This document shows positions 1 through 8,780 of a stretch of DNA of 64,000 nt, one piece after another. A program made the translations under genes and the position numbers. The stretch is from Brevundimonas sp. Root1279 (GTDB taxonomy: Bacteria; Pseudomonadota; Alphaproteobacteria; Caulobacterales; Caulobacteraceae). The DNA lies in assembly GCF_001425945.1 (NCBI RefSeq), contig NZ_LMEB01000006.1, forward strand, positions 62,001 to 126,000. Direction: 5' to 3'. Position 1 is the stretch's first letter; each line of letters begins with the position of its first letter. The notes below the pieces were generated by a model. That model saw only the letters and a list, made by a program, of their open reading frames with translations. It ran no database searches and was not told where the DNA came from.

Positions 1-119
1 GGGGCGGCCGCGCTATCCGGTCAAACCCTCAGACGCTCCGCAACCTCCCCGCGTGGTGGGGCCTCAGGGCGGGTGTTAGTTTCCGTCACCGCACGCGTCG
101 GCTCGCTCCGGGGATCCCG

Positions 120-1547
120 ATGAAGTCTGAGCAGAAGCTTTCGCTCTTCACCCTGACCGCCATGGTGGTCGGCTCGATGGTCGGGGCTGGCATCTTCAAC
201 CTGCCCGCCCGCTTCGGCGCGGCCACCGGTCCCTTCGGCGCCCTGATCGCCTGGAGCATAGCGGGCGGCGGCATGTACATGCTGGCCCGGGTCTTCCAGG
301 CCCTGGCCGAGAAGAAGCCCGAGATCGACTCCGGCGTCTTCGCCTACGCCAAGGCCGGCTTTGGCGACTACGCGGGCTTTCTGTCGGCCTTCGGCTATTG
401 GCTGGGAAGCTGCCTCGGCAACGTCTTCTACTGGGTCCTGATCGGCTCGACCCTGGGCCGCTTCTTCCCCGAACTGTTCGGCGACGGCAGCACCCTGATC
501 GCCATCGCCGTCTCCCTGGTCGGCATCTGGTCCTTCCACTTCATGATCCTGCGCGGCGTCGAGCAGGCGGCGGTGATCAACGGCATCGTCACCATCGCCA
601 AGATCGTGCCCCTGGTCGTGGCCCTGCTGATCATGGTCGTGGCCTTCAACTGGGATCAGTTCTCGACCAATTTCTTCGGCGGCGCCGACATGCCCGAGAA
701 GTCGCTGATCGCCCAGGTGCGCGACACCATGCTGATCACCGTCTTTGTCTTCCTCGGGATCGAGGGGGCCAGCGTCTATTCCCGTTTCGCCAAGACGCGC
801 GCCGACGTCGGACGGGCGACCATCCTCGGCTTCGTCGGCGTCACCGGCCTGATGGTGGCCATCACCCTGCTGCCCTACGCCGCCCTGCCCCAGTCGACCA
901 TCGCCGGCCTGACCCAGCCGTCCCTCGCCAGCGTGCTGGAAGAGATCGTCGGCCACTGGGGCGCGGTGTTCATCTCGATCGGCGTCCTGGTCTCGGTGCT
1001 CGGCGCCTATCTGGCCTGGTCGCTGATCTGCGCCGAGGTGATGTTCGCCGCCGCCAGGTCCAAGGACATGCCCAAGCTTTTCGCAGCGGAGAACGCCCGC
1101 AAGGTGCCGGCCAACGCCCTGTGGGCGACCAATATCGTCGTCTCCCTGTTCGTCATCTCGACCTACTGGTCGGCCGACGCCTTCAACTTCATGCTCGACA
1201 TGACCAGCGTCACGGCCCTGCTGCCCTATCTGCTGGTCGCGGCCTACGGCGTTCTCGTCGCCCGGCGCGGCGAGGGCTACGAGACAACGCCGAACGAGCG
1301 CGGGCGCGACCAGATCTTCGCCGGACTGGCGGTGCTCTACACCCTGTTCATGTTCGTCGCCGCGGGCGTGAAATACGTCGTCCTGCTGGCCGTCCTGCTG
1401 GTCCCTGGGACCCTGCTCTACGTCTGGGCGCGGCGCGAGCAGAACGCCCGGCTGTTCACCCCTCGCGAGCTGATCATCTTCGCCGTCGCCGCCGTGGCGG
1501 CCCTGTACGGCGTCTACGGCCTGATCAGCGGCGCCATCACCCCCTAG
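120..1547 (+). CDS. arcD: ArcD-like basic amino acid antiporter (APC superfamily)
   Basis: This 475-residue, very hydrophobic inner-membrane protein has the layout of APC-superfamily basic amino acid/polyamine antiporters. TM1 carries the glycine-rich GSMVGAGIFNLP motif (about residues 18-29), which contacts substrate in this family, and about 12 membrane segments follow. The nearest relatives by eye are the arginine/ornithine antiporters of the arginine deiminase pathway. The ATG is preceded by GGGGA. The arginine deiminase gene follows after only 15 bp, so the two are almost certainly co-transcribed and the permease probably imports arginine in exchange for a product such as ornithine. Exact substrates are inferred from that linkage. 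Confidence 0.85.
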   Translation: MKSEQKLSLFTLTAMVVGSMVGAGIFNLPARFGAATGPFGALIAWSIAGGGMYMLARVFQALAEKKPEIDSGVFAYAKAGFGDYAGFLSAFGYWLGSCLGNVFYWVLIGSTLGRFFPELFGDGSTLIAIAVSLVGIWSFHFMILRGVEQAAVINGIVTIAKIVPLVVALLIMVVAFNWDQFSTNFFGGADMPEKSLIAQVRDTMLITVFVFLGIEGASVYSRFAKTRADVGRATILGFVGVTGLMVAITLLPYAALPQSTIAGLTQPSLASVLEEIVGHWGAVFISIGVLVSVLGAYLAWSLICAEVMFAAARSKDMPKLFAAENARKVPANALWATNIVVSLFVISTYWSADAFNFMLDMTSVTALLPYLLVAAYGVLVARRGEGYETTPNERGRDQIFAGLAVLYTLFMFVAAGVKYVVLLAVLLVPGTLLYVWARREQNARLFTPRELIIFAVAAVAALYGVYGLISGAITP

Positions 1548-1562
1548 CGTCAGGAGACGGGC

Positions 1563-2804
1563 ATGTCCGACACCCCATTCGGCGTTCACTCGGAGGTCGG
1601 CCAACTGCGCAAGGTCATGGTCTGCGCACCCGGCCGGGCCCACCAGCGGCTGACGCCCTCGAACTGCGACGACCTGCTGTTCGACGACGTGCTGTGGGTC
1701 GAGAACGCCAAGCGCGACCACTTCGACTTCATGACCAAGATGCGCGATCGCGGCATCGAGGTCGTCGAGATGCACAACCTGCTCGCCGAGACCGTGGCCG
1801 TGCCCGAGGCCAAGGCGTGGATCCTCGACCACCAGGTCGTGCCCAACCAGATCGGCCTGGGCCTGCTCGAAGAAGTCCGCGCCTTCCTCGAAAGCCTGTC
1901 GAACCGCGAGCTGGCCGAGACCCTGATCGGCGGCCTTTCCACCTTCGAATTCCCGGAGGACATCGGCGGCCACCAGCTGGCCCTCATCAGAGACGCCGCC
2001 GGGGTCAACGAATACCTGCTGCCGCCCCTGCCCAACACGCTCTACACGCGGGACACCACCTGCTGGATCTATGGCGGCGTGACGCTCAACGCGCTGTACT
2101 GGCCGGCCCGGCACGAGGAGACGATCCTCACCACGGCCATCTACAAATTCCACCCGGACTTCGCCGGCAAGGTGAACGTCTGGTGGGGCGACCCGACCCA
2201 GGACTGGGGCCTGGCCACGATCGAGGGCGGGGACGTGATGCCGATCGGCAAGGGCAATGTGCTCATCGGCATGAGCGAGCGCACCTCGCGCCAGGCCATC
2301 AGCCAGGTCGCCGCCGCCCTGTTCGCCAAGGGCGCAGCCGAGCGGGTCATCGTCGCCGCCATGCCCAAGCTGCGCGCGGCCATGCACCTGGACACGGTCT
2401 TCACCTTTGCGGACCGGGACTGCGTCCTGCTGTATCCGGACATCGTCAACAACATCGAGGCCTTCTCCTACCGCCCGGACGGAAACGGCGGGGTCGAGCT
2501 TCACAAGGACGAGAACGGCTTCGTCGAGACGGTGCGCGACGCCCTGGGCCTGAAGAAGATGCGTGTCGTCGAGACCGGCGGGAACGACTACATGCGCGAG
2601 CGGACCCAGTGGGACTCGGGCGCCAACCTGGTCTGCGCCTCGCCCGGCGTGGTCTACGCCTATGACCGCAACACCTACACCAACACCCTGCTGCGCAAGG
2701 AAGGCATCGAGGTGATCACCATCACCGGCGCCGAACTCGGCCGCGGCCGGGGCGGCGGCCACTGCATGACCTGCCCGATCATCCGCGATCCGGTGGACTA
2801 CTGA
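1563..2804 (+). CDS. arcA: Arginine deiminase
   Basis: The product converts L-arginine to L-citrulline and ammonia in the cytoplasm, the first step of the arginine deiminase pathway. It is 413 residues, normal for ArcA. Guanidino-group hydrolase motifs are visible: LYTRDTT, EGGD, the MHLDTVF histidine region, and the C-terminal GGGHCMTCP where Cys401 is the expected nucleophile. The gene lies 15 bp after the antiporter gene with an AGGAGA-like ribosome site. No ornithine carbamoyltransferase (arcB) or carbamate kinase (arcC) gene lies within the window, so the pathway is incomplete here. The missing genes may lie to the left. Confidence 0.95.
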   Translation: MSDTPFGVHSEVGQLRKVMVCAPGRAHQRLTPSNCDDLLFDDVLWVENAKRDHFDFMTKMRDRGIEVVEMHNLLAETVAVPEAKAWILDHQVVPNQIGLGLLEEVRAFLESLSNRELAETLIGGLSTFEFPEDIGGHQLALIRDAAGVNEYLLPPLPNTLYTRDTTCWIYGGVTLNALYWPARHEETILTTAIYKFHPDFAGKVNVWWGDPTQDWGLATIEGGDVMPIGKGNVLIGMSERTSRQAISQVAAALFAKGAAERVIVAAMPKLRAAMHLDTVFTFADRDCVLLYPDIVNNIEAFSYRPDGNGGVELHKDENGFVETVRDALGLKKMRVVETGGNDYMRERTQWDSGANLVCASPGVVYAYDRNTYTNTLLRKEGIEVITITGAELGRGRGGGHCMTCPIIRDPVDY

Positions 2805-2890
2805 TTTCTCCTTTCGGCAAAGACGGTTGAGGCTTTTTAGCCGGTGTCGCGTTGGGTAGGGTCGCGACCAAACCTTTGCCTTGGAGAAGC

Positions 2891-5881
2891 ATGAAACCGA
2901 CCGACGGCCAGACCCGCGCGACCGCGGATTCCGCCGCCTTCCCGCAAGGCTCAGGCGAGATGGCGGCGCTGATCCGGTCGTTCGACTGGAGCGGGACGCC
3001 GCTCGGCCCGATCGCGCAGTGGCCTCAGAGCCTGAAGACCGCCACCGGCCTGCTGATCGCCTCGCCCGTCCCCATCGTCATGCTGTGGGGCCCCGACGGC
3101 GTGATGATCTACAACGACGCCTACTCGGTCTTCGCCGGCAAGCGTCATCCCGAACTGCTCGGCTCCAAGGTCCTCGAAGGCTGGCCTGAGGTGGCCGAGT
3201 TCAACGCCAACGTGATGCGCGTGGGCCTGGCCGGCGGCACTCTGGCGTACAAGGACCAGGAGCTGATCCTGCATCGCTCGGGCCGGCCCGAGCAGGTCTG
3301 GATGGATCTCGACTACTGGCCCGTGCCGGGCGATGACGGACAGCCCGCGGGGGTCATCGCCACCGTGGTCGAAACCACCGACCGAGTCCGCGCCGACCGC
3401 CGCCTGTCCGGCGAGCGGGTGCGTCAGAAGGCCTTGATCCAGCTGGGCGACGCCCTGCGCGACCTCACCGACGCCCAGGAGATCGCCTACGCCTCGTCCC
3501 GCGTCCTGGCCGAGGCCTTGGGGGTCAGCCGCGCCGGCTATGGGGTCATCGACACCGAAGCCGAGACCATCACCATCGAGCGCGACTACAACGCGCCCGG
3601 CGTGCACAGCCTCGCCGGCACCCTGCAATTCCGCGACTACGGCTCGTACATCGAGGACATCAAGCGGGGCGTCACGGTCTCGATCTCCGACGTCGACGTC
3701 GACCATCGCACCCAGGCCGGCGCCGAGGCCCTGAAGGCGATCAGCGCCGCCTCACTGATCAATATGCCGCTGATGGAGCAGGGCCGCGTGGTCGCCCTGG
3801 TCTTCGCCAACCACGCCCAGCCGCGCGCCTGGAGCCAGTCCGACATCGTGCTGATGCGCGAGATCGCCGAGCGGGTCCGCGACGCCACCGAGCGAGCCGT
3901 CGCCGCCGCCGCCCTGCGCGAGAGCGAAGCCCGGTTCCGCAACATGGCGGACAACACCCCGATGATGATGTGGGTGACCGATCCCAGCGGCTACTGCACC
4001 TACCTGAACCGGACCTGGTACGATTTCACCGGTCAGACCGAGGGCGAGGCCGAGGGCTTCGGCTGGCTCGATGCGACCCATCCCGAAGACAAGGCGCGGG
4101 CCGAAGCGATCTTCACCACGGCCAATGCGGCGCGCGAACCGTTCCGGGTCGAATATCGCCTGCGCCGCGCCGACGGGGTCTATCGCTGGGCCATCGACGC
4201 GGCGAGCCCGCGGTTTAACGAAGCGGGCGAGTATCTGGGCTACGTGGGCTCGGTCGTCGACATCGACGAGCGCCGCGAGATGGAGGACGCCCTGCGCGCC
4301 CATCGTCAGGAGCTCGAACGCCTGAACGCCCAGCTCGAGGTTCTCCTCGCCGGCAGCAAGGCGGAACGCGACCGCCTCTGGACCCTCTCGGAAGACATGC
4401 TGGCGCGCGCCAACTATGGCGGCGGAATGACCGCGGTGAACCCGGCCTGGACCAAGGTGCTGGGCTGGTCCGAGCAAGAGCTGCTCAGCAACCCCTATGC
4501 GGACATCATCCACCCGGACAACGTCCCGACCGTCGTCGCCGCCCTCGAGGAGATGGGCAGGACCGGCCAGCCGACCCGGTTCGAGAACCGCATCCTGACC
4601 AAGGACGACGAGTGGAAGCCGATCGGCTGGACCGTCTCGCCCGAAGAAGACGGGACCCACTTCATCGCCATCGGCCGCGACCTGACCGAGGACAAGGCGC
4701 GCGAGAAGGAGCTGGCCGCCACACACGAAGCGCTGCGCCAGTCCCAGAAGATGGAGGCGGTCGGTCACCTGACCGGCGGCATCGCCCATGATTTCAACAA
4801 CCTGCTGGCCGGCATCAGCGGCAGCCTGGAACTGCTGGAGAAGCGCGTCGGCGAAGGCCGCCTCTCCGGCGTCGACCGCTATATCGGCGCGGCCCAGGGC
4901 GCCGCGCGCCGCGCCGCCTCCCTGACGCAGCGCCTCCTGGCCTTCTCGCGCCGCCAGACCCTCGACCCCAAGCCGACCGATGTGAACCGTCTGATCGGCG
5001 GCATGGAGGACTTGATCCGCCGCAGCGTAGGCCCGAACGTCGAGGTCGAGGTGGTCGGCGCCGGCGGTCTTTGGGCGACGCAGATCGACCAATCCCAGCT
5101 CGAAAACGCCCTGCTGAACCTGTGCATCAACAGCCGGGACGCCATGGCCCCGGACGGCGGCCGGCTGACCATCGAGACAGCCAACAAATGGCTGGACGAG
5201 CGCGGGGCGCGCGACCGCGACCTGCCGACCGGGCAGTATGTCTCGCTCTGCGTGACAGACACCGGCACGGGCATGTCGCCGGATGTCCAGGCCCAGGCCT
5301 TCGACCCGTTCTTCACCACCAAGCCGCTGGGCCAGGGCACGGGCCTCGGCCTGTCGATGATCCACGGCTTCGTGCGCCAGTCCGGCGGGCAGGTGCGGAT
5401 CTATTCCGAGGTCGGCAAGGGCACCACCATGTGCCTCTACCTGCCGCGCTTCACGGGCGACCTCGACGCGGTCGACCTCCCCGCTGAAGCGGTCGGCGAG
5501 GATGGCGGTCAGGGCGAGGTCGTGCTGGTCATCGATGACGAACCGACCGTCCGCATGCTGGTGGTGGAGGTGCTGGAGGACGCCGGCTACACCGTAATCG
5601 AGGCCGTCGACGGCCCGTCCGGCCTGACCGTGCTGCGCTCCGACGCGCGCATCGACCTGCTGGTCACCGACGTCGGCCTGCCGGGCGGCATGAACGGTCG
5701 CCAGGTCGCCGACGCCGCCCGCGCGGACCGGCCCGACCTCAAGGTGCTGTTCATGACCGGCTACGCCGAGAACGCCGCCGTCGGGAACGGCCTGCTTGAA
5801 CCCGGCATGCAGGTGCTGACCAAGCCCTTCGTCATGGCCGCGCTGGGGGCCAAGGTCCGCGAGATGATCGAGGCTCCCTAG
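2891..5881 (+). CDS. Hybrid sensor histidine kinase with PAS, GAF and receiver domains
   Basis: A soluble multi-domain sensor kinase of 996 residues from the ATG at 2891, chosen because GGAGAAG lies just upstream; a TTG further upstream at 2852 is less likely. Order by eye: an N-terminal PAS-like domain (about 15-160), a GAF domain (about 170-335), two PAS domains (about 345-470 and 490-610), a HisKA dimerisation region with GIAHDFNNLL (phospho-acceptor His633), an HATPase domain with a GTGLGL loop (about 740-860), and a C-terminal receiver with acceptor Asp927 in VTDVGLPGG. No transmembrane segment is evident, so it probably senses an intracellular cue. The HisKA sequence matches the HWE-unlike, NtrB-style hybrid kinases common in alphaproteobacteria. 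No partner regulator is adjacent. Confidence 0.9.
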   Translation: MKPTDGQTRATADSAAFPQGSGEMAALIRSFDWSGTPLGPIAQWPQSLKTATGLLIASPVPIVMLWGPDGVMIYNDAYSVFAGKRHPELLGSKVLEGWPEVAEFNANVMRVGLAGGTLAYKDQELILHRSGRPEQVWMDLDYWPVPGDDGQPAGVIATVVETTDRVRADRRLSGERVRQKALIQLGDALRDLTDAQEIAYASSRVLAEALGVSRAGYGVIDTEAETITIERDYNAPGVHSLAGTLQFRDYGSYIEDIKRGVTVSISDVDVDHRTQAGAEALKAISAASLINMPLMEQGRVVALVFANHAQPRAWSQSDIVLMREIAERVRDATERAVAAAALRESEARFRNMADNTPMMMWVTDPSGYCTYLNRTWYDFTGQTEGEAEGFGWLDATHPEDKARAEAIFTTANAAREPFRVEYRLRRADGVYRWAIDAASPRFNEAGEYLGYVGSVVDIDERREMEDALRAHRQELERLNAQLEVLLAGSKAERDRLWTLSEDMLARANYGGGMTAVNPAWTKVLGWSEQELLSNPYADIIHPDNVPTVVAALEEMGRTGQPTRFENRILTKDDEWKPIGWTVSPEEDGTHFIAIGRDLTEDKAREKELAATHEALRQSQKMEAVGHLTGGIAHDFNNLLAGISGSLELLEKRVGEGRLSGVDRYIGAAQGAARRAASLTQRLLAFSRRQTLDPKPTDVNRLIGGMEDLIRRSVGPNVEVEVVGAGGLWATQIDQSQLENALLNLCINSRDAMAPDGGRLTIETANKWLDERGARDRDLPTGQYVSLCVTDTGTGMSPDVQAQAFDPFFTTKPLGQGTGLGLSMIHGFVRQSGGQVRIYSEVGKGTTMCLYLPRFTGDLDAVDLPAEAVGEDGGQGEVVLVIDDEPTVRMLVVEVLEDAGYTVIEAVDGPSGLTVLRSDARIDLLVTDVGLPGGMNGRQVADAARADRPDLKVLFMTGYAENAAVGNGLLEPGMQVLTKPFVMAALGAKVREMIEAP

Positions 5882-5899
5882 AGCGAAAGCCGGCTCTAG
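5878..5899. terminator. Short hairpin between convergent kinase and Lrp genes
   Basis: CTAGAGC (5878-5884) and GCTCTAG (5893-5899) form a perfect 7-bp stem around an 8-nt loop. It contains the stop codons of both convergent genes. No T-run follows on either strand, so factor-independent termination is uncertain. Confidence 0.4.
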
Positions 5900-6393
5900 C
5901 GCGACAGCACGGCCCGGGCCGGATCGAAGCCGACCACCTCACGGATGGTGATCATGCTCTTGAAGGCCCGGACATGGGCCTCGGCGGTCAGTTCGCGCTG
6001 GCAGAAGGCCTCGTACTCGGCCATCGACCGCACTGCGACGGTCAGCAGGAAGTCGGTCTCTCCGGTCACGTCCCAGGCGCCCTGCACCTCCGGACTGCGG
6101 ACCATGGCGGCCTTGAAGGCGTCGGTGTGGGCGCGCACCTGGGTGTTCATCTCGACCTGCACGTGCAGCAGGATCCGCGGCTCGACCCGGGCCGGATCGA
6201 CCATGGCCACGTCGCGCACGATCACCCCCTCGGCCCGCAGCCGCCGCAACCGCCGCAGCACCGCCGATTCCGACAGGCCGACCGCCTCGGCGGCGACCCG
6301 GGCCGGCTCCAGGTTGTTGCGTCTGGCTCGCTCAAGCAGCTTGTGGTCGAAGGCGTCGAGAGCGACGAATTCCGTCATTTCTGGATAATCCAT
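5896..6393 (-). CDS. Lrp/AsnC family transcriptional regulator
   Basis: A 165-residue protein with the two-part Lrp architecture. The N-terminal winged helix-turn-helix (about 10-65) includes ARVAAEAVGLSESAVLRRLR as recognition region, and the C-terminal ligand-binding RAM domain (about 75-155) carries the usual GAWDVTGETDFLL segment. Two ATGs are possible, at 6393 and 6378; neither has a strong ribosome site, and 6393 gives a slightly longer N-terminus. The gene is divergent from an amino-acid exporter-like gene at 6463, a common arrangement for Lrp-type local regulators that sense the exported amino acid. An inverted repeat just upstream of the start may be its operator. Confidence 0.9.
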   Translation of the reverse strand: MDYPEMTEFVALDAFDHKLLERARRNNLEPARVAAEAVGLSESAVLRRLRRLRAEGVIVRDVAMVDPARVEPRILLHVQVEMNTQVRAHTDAFKAAMVRSPEVQGAWDVTGETDFLLTVAVRSMAEYEAFCQRELTAEAHVRAFKSMITIREVVGFDPARAVLSR

Positions 6394-6396
6394 GAT

Positions 6397-6424
6397 GATT
6401 TCAGCCGCCCTACAGCCTGAAATC
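6397..6424. promoter_or_regulatory. Candidate Lrp operator in divergent promoter region
   Basis: GATTTCAG (6397-6404) and CTGAAATC (6417-6424) form a perfect 8-bp inverted repeat with a 12-bp spacer. It lies immediately upstream of the Lrp start and about 40 bp before the divergent exporter start. Position and symmetry fit autoregulation plus control of the exporter; binding itself is inferred. Confidence 0.5.
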
Positions 6425-6462
6425 GCCGGGAAGCACAAGCCGTTCCCGCCTATGCTTTCCGC

Positions 6463-7386
6463 ATGTCGATGACCAGCGCCCGCACCGCCCTGACCTCCCC
6501 CGCCGTGGCGCCGTTCGTTCCGTACCTGGCCCTGGTGACCGGCATGATCTCGCTGGCCATCGGCACCTCCTTCGCCAAGCATCTGTTCCCGGTGGTCGGC
6601 GCCGAGGGCACGTCGGCCTTGCGGGTGGGGCTGTCGGCCCTGGTGCTGGTCGCGATCTGGCGGCCGTGGCGATTCCGGCTGAACCGGTCGGACGCCGGTC
6701 GGGTGCTGCTGTACGGCCTCGTGCTCGGCCTGATGAACCTCAGCTTCTACATGTCGCTGCGCACCATCCCGTTGGGCCTGGCCATCGCCATCGAGTTCGG
6801 CGGCCCCCTGACCCTGGCCCTGATCCACGCCCGACGGCTGATCCATTTCGTCTGGATCGGCTGCGCCGTCATCGGCCTGGGCATGCTGCTGCCGATCTGG
6901 AGCGGCGTGCAGGCCCTGGATCCGGTCGGCGTCGCCTACGCCGCGGCGGCCGGGGTCTTCTGGGCGCTGTACATCGTCTTCGGCAAGCGGCTGTCCCACA
7001 TGCACGCCGGCCAGTCGGTGGCGCTCGGCATGAGCACAGCCGCCCTGGTCATCCTGCCCTTCGGCGTCGCCGCGGCCGGGCCGGCCCTACTGGCCCCGGC
7101 GGTGCTCGGCTTCGGACTGTGCGTCGCCCTCGCCTCCAGCGCCCTGCCCTATTCGCTGGAGATGATCGCCCTGCGCCGCATTCCCAAGCGCACCTTCGGC
7201 GTCCTGCTCTCGGCCGAACCGGCCATCGGCGCCGTGGCCGGGATGGTCCTGCTGCACGAACAGCTCAGCGGCCTGCAGTGGCTGGCCATCGCCTGCATCG
7301 TCACGGCCTCGGTCGGCGCCATCCTGACCACCGGCCGCGAAGGCGCCGAGACGCCCGCAGACGCGCCCCTGCCGTCCGCCAACTGA
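6463..7386 (+). CDS. DMT/EamA family exporter, RhtA-like
   Basis: A 307-residue inner-membrane protein with about 10 predicted membrane segments in two EamA repeats (about 15-140 and 150-290). It resembles the RhtA threonine/homoserine exporter branch, including the conserved IPLGLAIAIEFGGPL stretch around residue 105 and the LSAEPAIGAVAGMVLL stretch around 250. The Lrp-type regulator gene divergent from it supports amino-acid efflux. The ATG used is at 6463; a second in-frame ATG lies two codons later at 6469. The specific amino acid cannot be read from sequence. Confidence 0.82.
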   Translation: MSMTSARTALTSPAVAPFVPYLALVTGMISLAIGTSFAKHLFPVVGAEGTSALRVGLSALVLVAIWRPWRFRLNRSDAGRVLLYGLVLGLMNLSFYMSLRTIPLGLAIAIEFGGPLTLALIHARRLIHFVWIGCAVIGLGMLLPIWSGVQALDPVGVAYAAAAGVFWALYIVFGKRLSHMHAGQSVALGMSTAALVILPFGVAAAGPALLAPAVLGFGLCVALASSALPYSLEMIALRRIPKRTFGVLLSAEPAIGAVAGMVLLHEQLSGLQWLAIACIVTASVGAILTTGREGAETPADAPLPSAN

Positions 7387-7453
7387 TCGCTGTCCCTCCC
7401 GACTGTCCGGACTCGGCAACCTCTGATACCCATGGGCGCCGGGAGGCCTCTCC

Positions 7454-8710
7454 ATGACCGAAGCCGCGACGCCGACCAGCCAGTCCGACCGCATCGGGGA
7501 GGTCGACATCATCCGTGGCTTCGCCCTGTTCGGCGTGCTCTGGATGAACATCTTCGGCCACGGCGGCTTCCTGGTCCCGGCCGACAAGATTCACGGCCTG
7601 CCCGGCCTCGACCGACTCGAGAGCGTGGTCGAGTTCCTCAGCAACTGGCTGATGCACGGCAAGGCCCAGGCGTTGTTCTCGCTGCTGTTCGGCTTCGGCT
7701 TCGCCATCATGATGGCGCGGATCAGCGCCCGAGGGGGCAATGGCGCGACCATCTACCTGCGTCGCCTGACCATCCTGCTGGTGCTCGGCGTGGCCCATAT
7801 GCTGCTGCTGTGGATGGGCGACATTCTCAACGCCTATGCGGCCATGGGCTTCCTTCTGCTGCTGACCCGGCGCTGGCCCGGCCGGCTGCTGCTGGGCGTC
7901 GGCCTGCTCCTCGCCATGGTCGGCCCCGCGGCCTTCGCCCTGTACATGCAGTTCACCGTGCCCGCGGGCTCGCCGCCGCCGTTCGCGGTGATCCTCGACG
8001 CCGGCGCCGCCGCCCGCTGGCCCGTCGTCATGGGCCACGACTACACGGCCTATGTCGCCGCTCTGTTCCGCGGCATGTTCATCGAGTTCTACAGTCAGCC
8101 CATCGCCCTGGTGTACCTCGGCGCCATCCTCGGCCGCTTCATGGTCGGCAGCTGGATCTTCCGCCAGGGCTGGCTGCAGGACCCCGCCGCGCACGCCCGC
8201 GCCTTTCGGCTCGGCCTCTGGCTCATCCCCGTCGGACTGGTCCTGCAGGGCGTCCGGCCGGTCATGCGCTGGATGCACTATCAGCCGATGGACTGGGCCC
8301 TCTTCCTCTTCCGAGGCATCAATCCGGTTGCGGAGCTGATCCTCGCCCTGGGCTACGGATCGCTGATCGTCGTCCTGTGCCGGAGCCCCGGTGTCCGAGC
8401 CCGGCTGTCCGGGCTCGGCGCCGTCGGCCAGATGGCCCTTACCAACTACCTGATGCAGAGCCTCGTGTTCTTCTTCGTGCTCTACGGCTTCGGCCTCGGC
8501 CTGCTGCCCTGGGCCGGTCCGACGGTCAGCCTGGGCCTGTCGCTCGTCGTCTTCGCCGCGCAGATCATGTTCAGCCGCTGGTGGCTGGCCCGCTACCGCT
8601 TCGGCCCGATGGAGTGGCTGTGGCGCTGGGGGACCTATGGCGAGCGTCCGCCGTTCCGACGTCCCGCAGCGGCGCTCGAGGTGACCGCCGGCGCCTCCGC
8701 AGGCGGGTGA
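7454..8710 (+). CDS. DUF418 family membrane protein
   Basis: A 418-residue polytopic protein preceded by a GGGAGG ribosome site. The N-terminal segment [20 protein letters not shown] resembles the acyltransferase-3/DUF418 (YeiB-like) start, followed by about eight membrane helices. The C-terminal DUF418 portion (about 250-400) includes [15 protein letters not shown] and ends in the characteristic [10 protein letters not shown] segment. Biochemical function in this family is unknown. It stands alone between an exporter gene and fliI and seems unconnected with either. Confidence 0.85.
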   Translation: MTEAATPTSQSDRIGEVDIIRGFALFGVLWMNIFGHGGFLVPADKIHGLPGLDRLESVVEFLSNWLMHGKAQALFSLLFGFGFAIMMARISARGGNGATIYLRRLTILLVLGVAHMLLLWMGDILNAYAAMGFLLLLTRRWPGRLLLGVGLLLAMVGPAAFALYMQFTVPAGSPPPFAVILDAGAAARWPVVMGHDYTAYVAALFRGMFIEFYSQPIALVYLGAILGRFMVGSWIFRQGWLQDPAAHARAFRLGLWLIPVGLVLQGVRPVMRWMHYQPMDWALFLFRGINPVAELILALGYGSLIVVLCRSPGVRARLSGLGAVGQMALTNYLMQSLVFFFVLYGFGLGLLPWAGPTVSLGLSLVVFAAQIMFSRWWLARYRFGPMEWLWRWGTYGERPPFRRPAAALEVTAGASAGG

Positions 8711-8732
8711 TGCGAGGGGGCCTTCACCCATC

Positions 8733-8759
8733 GTTAACCACGACGCCTCATTGGTTAAC
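8733..8759. promoter_or_regulatory. Paired CtrA-like half-sites upstream of fliI
   Basis: GTTAACCA (8733-8740) and TGGTTAAC (8752-8759) are perfect inverted copies with an 11-bp spacer. TTAACCA is the core half-site of the cell-cycle regulator CtrA in Caulobacterales, which controls early flagellar genes. The inverted layout differs from the usual direct TTAA-N7-TTAAC arrangement, so CtrA control is a reasoned guess. Confidence 0.5.
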
Positions 8760-8780
8760 GGGCTGTTCCTGGGGCTTTTC

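Noticed and set aside
1..60. Possible tRNA-Ser on the minus strand (the frame reads GEVAERLRV, as seen when tRNA-Ser is translated)
   Set aside because: The D-stem does not pair and no anticodon stem-loop is found in the part visible; the match is only superficial.
21..2762. A 913-codon open frame on the minus strand across the arcD-arcA genes
   Set aside because: It is a GC-rich antisense frame; both genes beneath it have full family motifs, and the frame's composition (Gly/Asp/Gln/His-rich) is that of non-coding antisense.
8751..8780. An upstream TTG start for fliI at 8751
   Set aside because: It lies inside the palindromic TTAACCA site, has no ribosome site and adds ten residues unlike FliI.
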